Under the pieces are notes generated by a model. The model saw only the letters and a list, made by a program, of their open reading frames with translations. It was not told where the DNA came from and did no database searches. Below, piece by piece: positions 7,567 through 15,434 of a stretch of 22,336 nt of DNA (position 1 is its first letter; each line of letters begins with the position of its first letter). The stretch is from Bacteroides fragilis (lineage in GTDB: Bacteria; Bacillota; Clostridia; Lachnospirales; Lachnospiraceae): positions 1-22,336 of the forward strand of contig JAMPFK010000035.1 of the NCBI GenBank assembly GCA_023664485.1. Direction: 5' to 3'. The translations under genes were made by a program, and so were the position numbers.

Positions 7567-7998
7567 TTACTGCTTTTCCATGAGAGCGATCCGCCTCCGG
7601 TGCTTCTCCTCTCCGGAAAACTCCGTATGCAGAAAAGCGTCCGCGATGCCGAGCGCAAGGTTCTTTCCGATAATGCCGCCTCCCATCGCCAGCACGTTCG
7701 CATCGTTGTGCAGCCTCGTAAGCTGTGCCGACACCGTATCCGCGCACAATGCGCAGCGGACTCCCGGCACCTTATTCGCCACGATGGAAATACCGATCCC
7801 GGTCGTACAGATAACGATGCCCTTCTCGCATGTGCCGTCCGCTACCGCTTCTGCCACCGCTTTCCCATAAATCGGATAATCGCAGGAATTCTTATCCATA
7901 CAGCCAAAATCCTTATACGCAATCCCCTGCTCCTCCAGATAAGCGATAACCGCCTGTCTCAAATCATAACCGCCATGGTCGCTGCCAAGTCCTATCAT
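7567..7998 (-). CDS. rpiB: Ribose 5-phosphate isomerase B
   Basis: The product interconverts ribose 5-phosphate and ribulose 5-phosphate in the pentose phosphate pathway. The 143-residue length is typical of the RpiB/LacAB family. Family motifs are SDHGGYDLR near the N-terminus (6-14), the active-site loop with C64 in GIVICTTGIGISI, and ANKVPGVRCALC. A strong AGGAGG precedes the ATG. It lies 37 nt downstream of the threonylcarbamoyl-AMP synthase gene. In Bacillus subtilis these two families also lie near each other upstream of the atp operon, so this arrangement looks like ancestral gene order. A LacA/B sugar isomerase is a less likely alternative. Confidence 0.93.
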   Translation of the reverse strand: MIGLGSDHGGYDLRQAVIAYLEEQGIAYKDFGCMDKNSCDYPIYGKAVAEAVADGTCEKGIVICTTGIGISIVANKVPGVRCALCADTVSAQLTRLHNDANVLAMGGGIIGKNLALGIADAFLHTEFSGEEKHRRRIALMEKQ

Positions 7999-8035
7999 CT
8001 CAGATTCCTCCTGTTTTATTATTTTATAACATTTG

Positions 8036-9088
8036 CTATTTTATATATACGACATTATGGCCTGCCGCTTTCAGAAGCCTGTTCATAATGGCCTGTCCGA
8101 TTCCCGCCGTATCAAAGGATTCCGAAAAAATTGCCGTGACCCCTTCGTCATCAAACTCCCGCAGAATCCGGTACAGTTCCCGCGCGATCGTCCGCTCATC
8201 CTTCCGGCTCCCGGCACTCTTACAGACATCCCCCCGGTAACGGGCAATCGTCACATCCGTACCGATGACTCCCGTTTTATACCCCTGGGCGCGTAAAAGT
8301 CCGATCTGCCCGTTGATATAGGCTGTCACCCGTTCCTCCCCGCCGTCCACGATCGTCAGGCTTCCCTTCGGCGCATAATGCCGATATTTCATACCGGGCG
8401 CCTTAGGAGCCTGTCCGCTCTCTTCCGACATCATCGTCCTGTCCTCCCCGACCGGACCAAGCGCCTCTTCGAGCATTTCCTTCGTAATATAACCCGGTCT
8501 TAAAATAACCGGCTCTTCCTCCGTCATATCGACGATCGTGGATTCCAGGCCGATTTCCACGTCGCCGCCGTCCAAAATCATCTCAATACGTCCCGCCATA
8601 TCCTCCGCCACATATTTAGCAGAAGTCGGACTCGGCCTGCCGGATCTGTTGGCGCTCGGCGCCGCTACATAACCGCCGGCCTCCCGTATAAAAGCCAGCG
8701 CAGTCTGATGGGACGGCATTCTCACCGCCACCGTGTTAAGCCCGCCCGTCGTTTCGGGCGGCACCGCCTCCGTTTTATGAAAAATCATCGTAAGCGGCCC
8801 CGGCCAGAACCTTTCCGCCAGCTTCCGGGCCGCTTCCGGTATCTCCGTTACGATATGCGGCAGATCCTCCATCCGGCATATATGCACGATGAGCGGATTG
8901 TCCGACGGCCTTCCCTTTGCCGCGTATATTTTTCTCGAAGAACCGGGGTTGAGGGCATCGCCGCCCAGCCCGTAGACCGTTTCCGTCGGAAAAGCGACCA
9001 GGCCGCCTGCCCGGACGATACGGCCCGCCTGCCGTAGAGATTCTTTCTGTGTATGCGGTTCCTTTATCTGAATGATTTGGGTATCCAA
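8036..9088 (-). CDS. L-threonylcarbamoyladenylate synthase (Sua5/YwlC type), TTG start
   Basis: The product makes threonylcarbamoyl-AMP from threonine, bicarbonate and ATP, the first step of tRNA t6A37 modification. The 350-residue length indicates the two-domain Sua5 form rather than short TsaC. The YrdC-like domain (about 15-210) has FPTETVYGLG (33-42), KGRPSDNPL (58-66) and PSANRSGRPSP (144-154). The linker PGMKYRHYAP (231-240) leads to the Sua5 C-terminal domain. The start is TTG at 9088-9086, with GGGAAG at 9098-9103 and 9-nt spacing; no ATG lies between it and the first conserved strand. An extended -10 promoter precedes it. tcdA, acting later on the same nucleoside, is at 12122-12841. 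Confidence 0.94.
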   Translation of the reverse strand: MDTQIIQIKEPHTQKESLRQAGRIVRAGGLVAFPTETVYGLGGDALNPGSSRKIYAAKGRPSDNPLIVHICRMEDLPHIVTEIPEAARKLAERFWPGPLTMIFHKTEAVPPETTGGLNTVAVRMPSHQTALAFIREAGGYVAAPSANRSGRPSPTSAKYVAEDMAGRIEMILDGGDVEIGLESTIVDMTEEEPVILRPGYITKEMLEEALGPVGEDRTMMSEESGQAPKAPGMKYRHYAPKGSLTIVDGGEERVTAYINGQIGLLRAQGYKTGVIGTDVTIARYRGDVCKSAGSRKDERTIARELYRILREFDDEGVTAIFSESFDTAGIGQAIMNRLLKAAGHNVVYIK

Positions 9089-9133
9089 AGTATATTACTT
9101 CCCTTTTTACGGTAGACTCGCAAAGCTATATGT

Positions 9134-9142
9134 ATTATAGCA
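9134..9142 (-). promoter_or_regulatory. Extended -10 promoter before the Sua5-type gene
   Basis: On the minus strand TGC TATAAT forms a TGn-extended -10, about 45 nt before the TTG start. No convincing -35 lies 17 nt upstream. It suggests that the Sua5-type gene, rpiB and the hydrolase gene can be transcribed separately from the isc/amidase genes. Confidence 0.6.
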
Positions 9143-9149
9143 TATTCCC

Positions 9150-9863
9150 TCAATCTTGACTATTAATATATTGAAGAATCCCCAAATGGATCGCCCAGGC
9201 CAGCTTTTCCTGATATTCGTTCGAGATAAGCTTCTGCGCCTCTTCGCTGTTGGAAAGGAAGCCGCACTCCACGATGACGATCGGCGAGGATGTCTTTTTC
9301 AGCAAATAATAACTATCGTTACTTTTTGCGACGCGGGTGTTCTCTCCATCGAGCTCATTTAATAATAACTGCTGTATTTTTTCGGCCAGTACTTTGCTCT
9401 GTTCGCTGTTCGCATAATAAAAAGTCTGCGCGCCGTGCACATACTCCTCGTGATAGCTGTTCTGATGAATGCTGACCGTCATAACGGGACTGTTCGTTTC
9501 GATGATTTCGACCCGCCGCTTCATATCCTGCACTTTCTTGTTAGAAGCGTTCTCGTCATACAGCCCCATATCGGAATCCCGCGTCAGCACGACCTCGATA
9601 TCCGCCTGTTCCAAAAACATTTTCAGCTTTTTGACGATTTCCAGATTGATATCTTTTTCCAGCGCGCCGTTGATCCCCACCTTACCGGGATCGGCTCCCC
9701 CGTGGCCCGCATCGATTACCACACAGGGCTTTTTCCTCTCCTGCTCCACGTTCCCGGAGGAAGCCTGCTCGCTTCTTCCATATAATACAAAACAGACGGC
9801 CACAATTCCCAAAAGCGCCGTCATTACCCTGATTGCTGTTTTTAAGTTTTCCTCTCTTTTCAT
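9150..9863 (-). CDS. cwlD: N-acetylmuramoyl-L-alanine amidase, CwlD-like
   Basis: A zinc amidase (Amidase_3) that cuts the amide bond between muramic acid and the stem peptide. From the ATG at 9863 the protein has 237 residues, with a membrane anchor at about 10-28. Zinc ligands are visible: H54 in VVIDAGHGGADPG, E69 in GALEKDINL, H133 in VSIHQNS, and the catalytic E199 in IVECGFLSN. Size, anchor and lack of a cell-wall-binding domain fit CwlD, which makes muramic delta-lactam in spore cortex; a vegetative Amidase_3 is the alternative. An in-frame TTG at 9914 with GGGGAT upstream would add 17 residues. A strong inverted repeat lies just before the ATG. Confidence 0.8.
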   Translation of the reverse strand: MKREENLKTAIRVMTALLGIVAVCFVLYGRSEQASSGNVEQERKKPCVVIDAGHGGADPGKVGINGALEKDINLEIVKKLKMFLEQADIEVVLTRDSDMGLYDENASNKKVQDMKRRVEIIETNSPVMTVSIHQNSYHEEYVHGAQTFYYANSEQSKVLAEKIQQLLLNELDGENTRVAKSNDSYYLLKKTSSPIVIVECGFLSNSEEAQKLISNEYQEKLAWAIHLGILQYINSQD

Positions 9864-9866
9864 CCG

Positions 9867-9911
9867 CTCATTCCCGCATATGATGTTGTTATACTCTATG
9901 CGGGAAATGAG
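9867..9911 (-). promoter_or_regulatory. Long hairpin over the CwlD translation start region
   Basis: Arms 9867-9880 and 9897-9911 pair over 14 bp (CTCATTCCCGCATA against TATGCGGGAAATGAG, one bulged A) with a 16-nt loop. It ends 3 nt from the ATG at 9863, so it would cover any ribosome site there. No T-run follows in the direction of transcription, so it is not an intrinsic terminator. It is either a leader hairpin or, if TTG 9914 is used, it lies inside the first codons. Confidence 0.6.
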
Positions 9912-9950
9912 CAAAATATCATCCCCATGCGAACTTTTGCCGCTTTCTTC

Positions 9951-10385
9951 CTACGCTTCCGGCGTCTCTGTCTCCTCGATATCCGCCACAGGCTTTTTCA
10001 GGCCCTCGATCTGCACATGGTTCTTCTCCGCGTAATCCCATAATGCCGCGTGGATCGCTTCCTCCGCGAGCAGAGAGCAGTGCACTTTTACGGGCGGCAG
10101 GCCGTCCAGCGCCTCCATCACCGCCTTGTTCGTTACCTGGAGCGCTTCCTGTACCGTCTTTCCTTTGACAAGCTCCGTCGCCATGCTGCTGGTCGCCACC
10201 GCCGCACCGCAGCCAAAGGTCTTAAATTTCGCCTCCCGGATGACGCCGCTTTCATCGATATCCAGATAAATGCGCATAATATCGCCGCATTTTGCGTTCC
10301 CGACGGTGCCGACGCCGCTTGGCTGTTCTATTTCTCCGACATTTCGCGGATTATTAAAATGATCCATTACTTTTTCGCTATACAT
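9951..10385 (-). CDS. iscU: Fe-S cluster assembly scaffold, IscU/NifU-like
   Basis: A 144-residue scaffold on which [2Fe-2S] clusters are built from sulfur delivered by the cysteine desulfurase next door. The three conserved cysteines are present: C33 in NAKCGD, C59 in FKTFGCGAA and C103 in VHCSLLAEEAI, together with D35. The opening MYSEKVMDHFNNPRNVG is characteristic. A short acidic tail (ADIEETETPEA) extends past the usual end, replacing any NifU-type Nfu domain. The gene follows iscS by 16 nt with AAAGGGG before the ATG. Confidence 0.95.
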   Translation of the reverse strand: MYSEKVMDHFNNPRNVGEIEQPSGVGTVGNAKCGDIMRIYLDIDESGVIREAKFKTFGCGAAVATSSMATELVKGKTVQEALQVTNKAVMEALDGLPPVKVHCSLLAEEAIHAALWDYAEKNHVQIEGLKKPVADIEETETPEA

Positions 10386-10401
10386 CAGTTTTTCCCCTTT
10401 C

Positions 10402-11583
10402 TCACTGCTTCTTTTTCACAAAATCCTCATAAAGCGGGGACATATTTCTGAGCCGTTCCACGATTTCCTTTATTCTGTCCACCGTAAAATCAATTTCTTC
10501 CTTCGTCGTCTTTTCGGACAGGCTCAACCGCAGGGAACCGTGCGCGATTTCATGCGGCAGGCCGATTGCCAGCAGCACATGAGATGGATCCAGGGCTCCC
10601 GAAGTACAGGCCGACCCGCTGGAAGCGCAGATGCCGTTCTGATCTAACAGAATTAACAGAGACTCTCCCTCGATGAAGCGGAAACAAAAACTCGCATTGC
10701 CCGGCAGACGTTTCTGTCTGTCGCCGTTCAGCCTCGTATAGGGAATTTCCGTAAGAATGCGCTCGATTAGATGGTCCCGGAGCCGTGCCTCATATATGCT
10801 CCTTTTCTCCATTTCCCGAAAAGCGGTTTCCGCGGCCTTTCCCATGCCGACGATCCCGGCTACATTGTGGGTTCCCGCTCTCCTCTGCCGCTCCTGAGCG
10901 CCGCCATGCAGAAAGGAACGAATCTTTACCCCTCTCCGGATATACAAAAGCCCCACGCCCTTCGGTCCGTTCAACTTATGCGCGCTCGCGCTCAGCATAT
11001 CGATGTGCATTTCCTCTACGTCGATCGGCAGATGTCCGAACGCCTGCACCGCATCCGTATGGAACAAAATGCCTTTTTCTCTTGCCACCGCCCCGATTTC
11101 CCGGATCGGCTCGATGGTCCCGATTTCATTATTAGCCATCATAATGGAGATCAGAATCGTGTCGGGCCGGATCGCCGCTCTTACCGCCTCCGGGCTGACG
11201 AAGCCGTCCTCATCCACATCCAGATAAGTCACCTCACAGCCGTTCTTTTCCAGATATTCCGCCGTATGCAGAACCGCGTGGTGCTCGATCCTGCTCGTGA
11301 TAATATGTTTCCCTTTTGCAGCATATGCCTCCGCCGCGGCCTTTAAGGCCCAGTTATCGGATTCGCTCCCGCCGCCCGTAAAAAAGATTTCCTCCGGCCT
11401 CGCGCCGATTCCTTCCGCCAGAATCCTTCTCGCGTCCTCGACAGCCCCCTTTGCCTTGCCCGCAAAGCCGTAAATTGCAGAAGGATTTCCGTAATATTCC
11501 GTAAAATACGGCAGCATGGCATCGAGCACTTCCGGCCCTACCTGCGTTGTCGCCGCGTTGTCTAAATAAATCAATCCGTCCAT
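10402..11583 (-). CDS. iscS: Cysteine desulfurase, IscS/NifS family
   Basis: A PLP enzyme that removes sulfur from cysteine as a persulfide for Fe-S cluster and thio-cofactor synthesis. It has 393 residues. The start YLDNAATTQV is diagnostic, the PLP lysine is K203 in SASAHKLNGPKG, and the catalytic cysteine is C326 in SSGSACTSG on a class I-type loop. ANNEIGTIEP and RAGTHNVAGIVG are also family motifs. The ATG overlaps the end of the upstream regulator by 13 nt and is preceded by GGAGG, so the two genes are translationally linked. iscU follows directly. Confidence 0.96.
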   Translation of the reverse strand: MDGLIYLDNAATTQVGPEVLDAMLPYFTEYYGNPSAIYGFAGKAKGAVEDARRILAEGIGARPEEIFFTGGGSESDNWALKAAAEAYAAKGKHIITSRIEHHAVLHTAEYLEKNGCEVTYLDVDEDGFVSPEAVRAAIRPDTILISIMMANNEIGTIEPIREIGAVAREKGILFHTDAVQAFGHLPIDVEEMHIDMLSASAHKLNGPKGVGLLYIRRGVKIRSFLHGGAQERQRRAGTHNVAGIVGMGKAAETAFREMEKRSIYEARLRDHLIERILTEIPYTRLNGDRQKRLPGNASFCFRFIEGESLLILLDQNGICASSGSACTSGALDPSHVLLAIGLPHEIAHGSLRLSLSEKTTKEEIDFTVDRIKEIVERLRNMSPLYEDFVKKKQ

Positions 11584-12026
11584 TGTCCGCCTCCATCTGT
11601 TTTTCTATCCGGCAGCTCCGCCTGCCATTCCAGCATATCCGCCAGCGTAATATGATCCACCACCTGATTGACGGCGTCATTGATCTGCTGCCATATCCGT
11701 ATCGTAACACAGACCGGCTTACGCTCGCATTCCTCTTTCTCCGCTCCGACACAGCTGACCGGTGCCAAATCGCCCTCCGTCAGACGCAGAATCATCCCCA
11801 CCGTATATTCCGCCGGATCCTTTTTCAAAAGATAACCGCCCTGCGCGCCCCGGATGCTCCGCACATAGCCCGCCTTATTCAGCGTCGCTATGATCTGCTC
11901 CAGATATTTATCCGAAATCTGCTGCCTCCTGGCCACATCTTTCAGACTGACGGGGCCTCCTCCGCTATAAGTCGCCAAATCCAGCATCAGACGCAGCGCG
12001 TATCTTCCCTTCGTTGAGATTTTCAT
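11571..12026 (-). CDS. iscR: Rrf2 family regulator, IscR-like with three cysteines
   Basis: A 151-residue winged-helix repressor. MKISTKGRYALRLMLDLA and the helix-turn-helix region near SLKDVARRQQISDKYLEQI are classic Rrf2. A C-x7-C-x5-C cluster lies at about residues 91-105 (SCVGAEKEEC, then ERKPVC). IscR proteins bind a [2Fe-2S] cluster there, usually with C-x5-C-x5-C. CymR-type Rrf2 proteins lack these cysteines, so IscR is the better call. Being first in an operon with iscS and iscU suggests Fe-S feedback control, probably including its own promoter at 12074-12102. The tail after about residue 135 is hydrophilic and unremarkable. Confidence 0.88.
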   Translation of the reverse strand: MKISTKGRYALRLMLDLATYSGGGPVSLKDVARRQQISDKYLEQIIATLNKAGYVRSIRGAQGGYLLKKDPAEYTVGMILRLTEGDLAPVSCVGAEKEECERKPVCVTIRIWQQINDAVNQVVDHITLADMLEWQAELPDRKTDGGGQWTD

Positions 12027-12073
12027 CGCAATTCCTTTCTTTTCCCATCGTTTTAATATGATTAGACACGACT

Positions 12074-12102
12074 ATCTTATCACAGATATCCTACTTTGTT
12101 AA
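12074..12102 (-). promoter_or_regulatory. Promoter of the iscR-iscS-iscU operon
   Basis: Minus strand TTAACA (12102-12097) and TAAGAT (12079-12074) are spaced by 17 nt, about 48 nt before the iscR ATG. A GATATC palindrome lies within the spacer (12086-12091). It may be the site of autoregulation, but no IscR operator was confirmed by eye. Confidence 0.65.
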
Positions 12103-12121
12103 TAGGCTTTCTGAAAATTTT

Positions 12122-12841
12122 TTATGGGGATTTTGGTTGAGAATAAATACCGGAAATCTCTTTCACAATTTCCGACGCAATGATCAGGCCTGCTGCGGGA
12201 GGCACAAAAGATACGCTTCCCGGCACAGCACGTCCCTGCACAGACACATAATTTCTGATGGGTTCTTCTTTAGAATATAAGACTTTCAGCTTTTCTACAT
12301 TTCTTTTCCGCAGCTCCCTGCGCATGACTTTCGCAAGCGGACAAACGGACGTCTGGTAAATATCCGCGATTTCCAGCCGCGTCGGATCTAATTTATTGCC
12401 GGTTCCCATACAGCTGATAATCGGCGTCCCCGCCTCCCCGGCGCGCACGATCAGTTCGAGCTTGGCCGTCACCGTATCGATAGCGTCCACCACATATGAA
12501 TACCTCCCCAGATCAAAAGCATCGGCATTTTCCGGCAGATAAAAACATTTGCAGACAGCCACTTCCGCATCGGGATTGATGGACAGGACTCTTTTTTTCA
12601 TCACATCCACCTTGTCCATTCCAATGGTATCAAAGGTCGCGATAATCTGTCTGTTGATATTTGATATGCTCACCTTATCATGGTCGATCAGATCCAGACG
12701 CCCTACGCCGGCCCGCGCCAGCGCTTCCGCCGCATAGCCGCCCACGCCGCCGATTCCGAATACCGCTACGCGCGCCGAACGCAGTTTGTCCATCCCTTCC
12801 TGTCCCAGTAAAAGTTCTGTCCGGGAAAATTGTTCCGGCAT
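12122..12841 (-). CDS. tcdA: tRNA threonylcarbamoyladenosine dehydratase (TcdA/CsdL family)
   Basis: An E1-like (ThiF/MoeB fold) enzyme that uses ATP to cyclise t6A37 of ANN-decoding tRNAs into ct6A. The nucleotide-binding loop FGIGGVGGYAAEALARAG lies near the N-terminus. DHDKVSISNINRQI, DAIDTVTAK and SCMGTGNKLDPTRLEIADI are typical of this subfamily, rather than ThiF or MoeB. ATG 12853 is possible, but its first codons are themselves the GGAGG (12847-12851) serving the second ATG, so 12841 is preferred (239 residues). The gene begins within about 16 nt of the ecfT stop, so it is cotranscribed with the transporter genes. Confidence 0.92.
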   Translation of the reverse strand: MPEQFSRTELLLGQEGMDKLRSARVAVFGIGGVGGYAAEALARAGVGRLDLIDHDKVSISNINRQIIATFDTIGMDKVDVMKKRVLSINPDAEVAVCKCFYLPENADAFDLGRYSYVVDAIDTVTAKLELIVRAGEAGTPIISCMGTGNKLDPTRLEIADIYQTSVCPLAKVMRRELRKRNVEKLKVLYSKEEPIRNYVSVQGRAVPGSVSFVPPAAGLIIASEIVKEISGIYSQPKSP

Positions 12842-12856
12842 AATCTCCTCCATTTC

Positions 12857-13684
12857 TCACACGAACGGATTATAAAATCTGCTTCCATCCCGGAAGGTAA
12901 CGATAAAAGCGGCAATCGTAAAAAGAACTACGGCCGCAAGCGTCAGATAATCGTTTCTTTTGAACGGCCTCGCCGAGTACCATGTACGTTTCTTATGCTT
13001 GCCGAAGCCGCGCAGCTCCATCGCATTGCTTACGACGTCGATCCGGTCCATGCTGGAAAAAACGAGCGGGAAAATAATCGACGCCATGCTTTTTACCCTG
13101 TTCGCAAAAGGCGCCTTTTTAGACATCTCAATTCCTCTCGCCTCCTGCGCATGCTTGATTTTGGAAAAATCATCCTGTACATCCGGGATATACCTGAGCG
13201 CGATCGCCATAGAATAACCGACGTTATAGTGAATTCCCACTTTATTCATAGAAGCCGCGAACTCGCTCGGATTGGTCGTCACGATGAACATAAAGACAGC
13301 CGGAATGACCGTCAGATACTTTAACATGACATTGAACTCATAAAAAAGCTGTTCCATCGTCAGCGTATAACGGCCGAACAGGTGCCATAGCGGCGTTTCC
13401 GTTCCGTATATTTTCGTCCCCTGCCCGGGCGAAAAGAAAAATATAGCGATCAGGTTGATGCACAGGAACAGCATAATGAACTTAAAGACCGTTCCGACCT
13501 GCTTCCATTTGGTCTTTGACATCGCAAAGATCACAAGGCTCAGCACCAGCATCACGAGCAGCACCCTCGTATCATAGGAAATCATGCTCGTAATGGACCA
13601 GAGCAGAAAAAAGATCAATTTCGTAACACCGCTCAGCCTGTGGATCCAGGTATCTTTTTCTTCATAAGACAGTACGCGCGACAC
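12857..13684 (-). CDS. ecfT: ECF transporter transmembrane component EcfT, GTG start
   Basis: The membrane scaffold of an energy-coupling-factor importer, connecting the ATPases to the substrate-binding S component. It has 275 residues with several hydrophobic helices. Both cytoplasmic coupling motifs are present: AQEARGIEM (about 181-189) and ELRGFGKH (about 224-231), each with the A/L-R-G core. The start is GTG at 13684-13682 and shares one base with the TAG stop of the ATPase gene (TAGTG), a tight translational coupling. The next gene, tcdA, starts at its stop codon. Confidence 0.92.
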   Translation of the reverse strand: MSRVLSYEEKDTWIHRLSGVTKLIFFLLWSITSMISYDTRVLLVMLVLSLVIFAMSKTKWKQVGTVFKFIMLFLCINLIAIFFFSPGQGTKIYGTETPLWHLFGRYTLTMEQLFYEFNVMLKYLTVIPAVFMFIVTTNPSEFAASMNKVGIHYNVGYSMAIALRYIPDVQDDFSKIKHAQEARGIEMSKKAPFANRVKSMASIIFPLVFSSMDRIDVVSNAMELRGFGKHKKRTWYSARPFKRNDYLTLAAVVLFTIAAFIVTFRDGSRFYNPFV

Positions 13685-15414
13685 TATTCTACCTCCCTTT
13701 TCCTTCCGTTCTCCCGTTCATAATAAATAAAGCAGTCTACAAAATCAGACGGTCTGCCGATATCGCATCCCACCGCCAGGTCATAAAGCGATGTCCGCTT
13801 CAGATAAGCCTTCCGTGTCAGCACATCATCCGTCAGGACCTCGCTCGGCTTTTCATCCGCCAAAAGCTGCCCTTCCGCAATCACAAGGGCCCGATCCGTA
13901 TATTCCAGCATCAAATGCATATCATGTGTTATCATAACAATGGTTATTCCGCTGTTCCTGTTGATTTCTTTTAAGAATTCCATGATTTCCGTATAATGCC
14001 TGTAATCCTGTCCTGCCGTCGGCTCATCAAGGATGATGATATCCGGGTTCATCACCAGAATAGACGCGATGGTTACGCGCTTTTTCTGCCCGTAGCTGAG
14101 CGCCGATATGGGCCAGTTACGGAACGGATACAGGCCGCAGATCTTCAAAGTCTCATGCACCCTCCGCTCGATCTCTTCCTGCGCCACGCCGCGCACCTGC
14201 AGTCCCAGCGCCACTTCCTCGAAAATCATCGTCTTGCTGATCATCTGATTCGGATTCTGCATGACAAGGCCGATGCTCTCTCCCCTTTCCTTGATGGAAC
14301 GCGTCAGAATATCCTCTCCATGCAAAGAAATACTGCCGCTATCCGGCATCAGGAATCCGCAGATCAGATTGGACAGGGTGGATTTTCCCGCGCCATTTTT
14401 CCCGACGATGCTGAGCATTTCCCCCTTATGTATCCGGAAGGAAACATCCCGCAGGACCGGTTTTCCTCTGGTGTAGGCAAAGTCCAGATCTTTCACTTCC
14501 AGAACGACTTCCCCGTCCTGCTCCCTCTCCGGTACGACGGTCCGCCGGAACCACGCTCCGACCTGTCCTTTATATTTTTCGAGGCTCCCCGACTCTTTCA
14601 TCTTTCGGATGTCCGACGGCAGGCTGTCCGCCGTGATCCTGCATCCCGCATATTTCAACGCGGTCACATATAACGGCTCGCGGATGCCTTCCCGCTGCAG
14701 GATTTCGCCGGATAACAGTTCGTCCGGCGTCATATCCGCCACAATCCTGCCCTCTCCGACCACGATGATCCGGTCGGCGCCGCAGGTCAGCGCATCCTCC
14801 AGACGATGCTCAATAATAACAACTGTTGTCTTTTCTTCGCGGTGAATCTGGTCGATCAGCTCGATCGCCCGCTTTCCCGTCGCCGGATCCAGATTGGCAA
14901 GCGGCTCGTCGAACAGCAGGATTTCCACCTGGTCGATCATAACGCCCGCCATGGACACGCGCTGCTTCTGCCCGCCCGAAAGCGCGCCCGGCGCATTGCC
15001 GAGCACCGACTGCACCTCCACCGTCTCCGCCACTCCGGACACGCGCCTGAACATCTCCAGCTGCGGGACCATATCGTTTTCCAGCGCGAAAGCGATATCC
15101 TCCGCAACGGTCAGGCCGATGAACTGTCCGTCCGTATCCTGAAGCACCGTTCCTACCAGTTTGGATAATCCGAAAATCCCCAGTTTTTCAGGATTCTGGC
15201 CGGCGATAGAATAACTCCCCGTAATCTCTCCTGTATAGGAAAAAGGAACGAGCCCGTTGATGCAGTGCGCCAACGTAGATTTGCCGGAGCCGGACGGCCC
15301 CACGATCAACACTTTTTCCCCCGGATAAACAGCCAGATTGATATCCTTTATCGTCGGCTCCTTCTGGGAACGATATTTAAAAGAAAAATTTTTAAATTCA
15401 ATAATCGGTTCCAT
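13684..15414 (-). CDS. ECF transporter ATPase, two fused ABC domains (YkoD-like)
   Basis: A 576-residue protein with two complete ABC domains in one chain, replacing separate EcfA1 and EcfA2. Domain 1: Walker A GPSGSGKST (39-47), signature LSGGQKQR (145-152), Walker B ILLFDEP (165-171). Domain 2: Walker A GKNGAGKST (338-346), signature LSYGQKKR (439-446), Walker B IIILDEP (459-465), H-loop ITHDMH. The linker of about 260-300 and the C-terminal tail from about 535 have no recognised motif. Both sites look catalytically intact. The arrangement S component, double ATPase, EcfT matches UPF0397 transporter operons of other Firmicutes, for which the substrate is unsettled (riboflavin or thiamine precursor have been suggested). 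Confidence 0.93.
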   Translation of the reverse strand: MEPIIEFKNFSFKYRSQKEPTIKDINLAVYPGEKVLIVGPSGSGKSTLAHCINGLVPFSYTGEITGSYSIAGQNPEKLGIFGLSKLVGTVLQDTDGQFIGLTVAEDIAFALENDMVPQLEMFRRVSGVAETVEVQSVLGNAPGALSGGQKQRVSMAGVMIDQVEILLFDEPLANLDPATGKRAIELIDQIHREEKTTVVIIEHRLEDALTCGADRIIVVGEGRIVADMTPDELLSGEILQREGIREPLYVTALKYAGCRITADSLPSDIRKMKESGSLEKYKGQVGAWFRRTVVPEREQDGEVVLEVKDLDFAYTRGKPVLRDVSFRIHKGEMLSIVGKNGAGKSTLSNLICGFLMPDSGSISLHGEDILTRSIKERGESIGLVMQNPNQMISKTMIFEEVALGLQVRGVAQEEIERRVHETLKICGLYPFRNWPISALSYGQKKRVTIASILVMNPDIIILDEPTAGQDYRHYTEIMEFLKEINRNSGITIVMITHDMHLMLEYTDRALVIAEGQLLADEKPSEVLTDDVLTRKAYLKRTSLYDLAVGCDIGRPSDFVDCFIYYERENGRKREVE

Positions 15415-15434
15415 GAATCCCTCATGCTTTCTGA

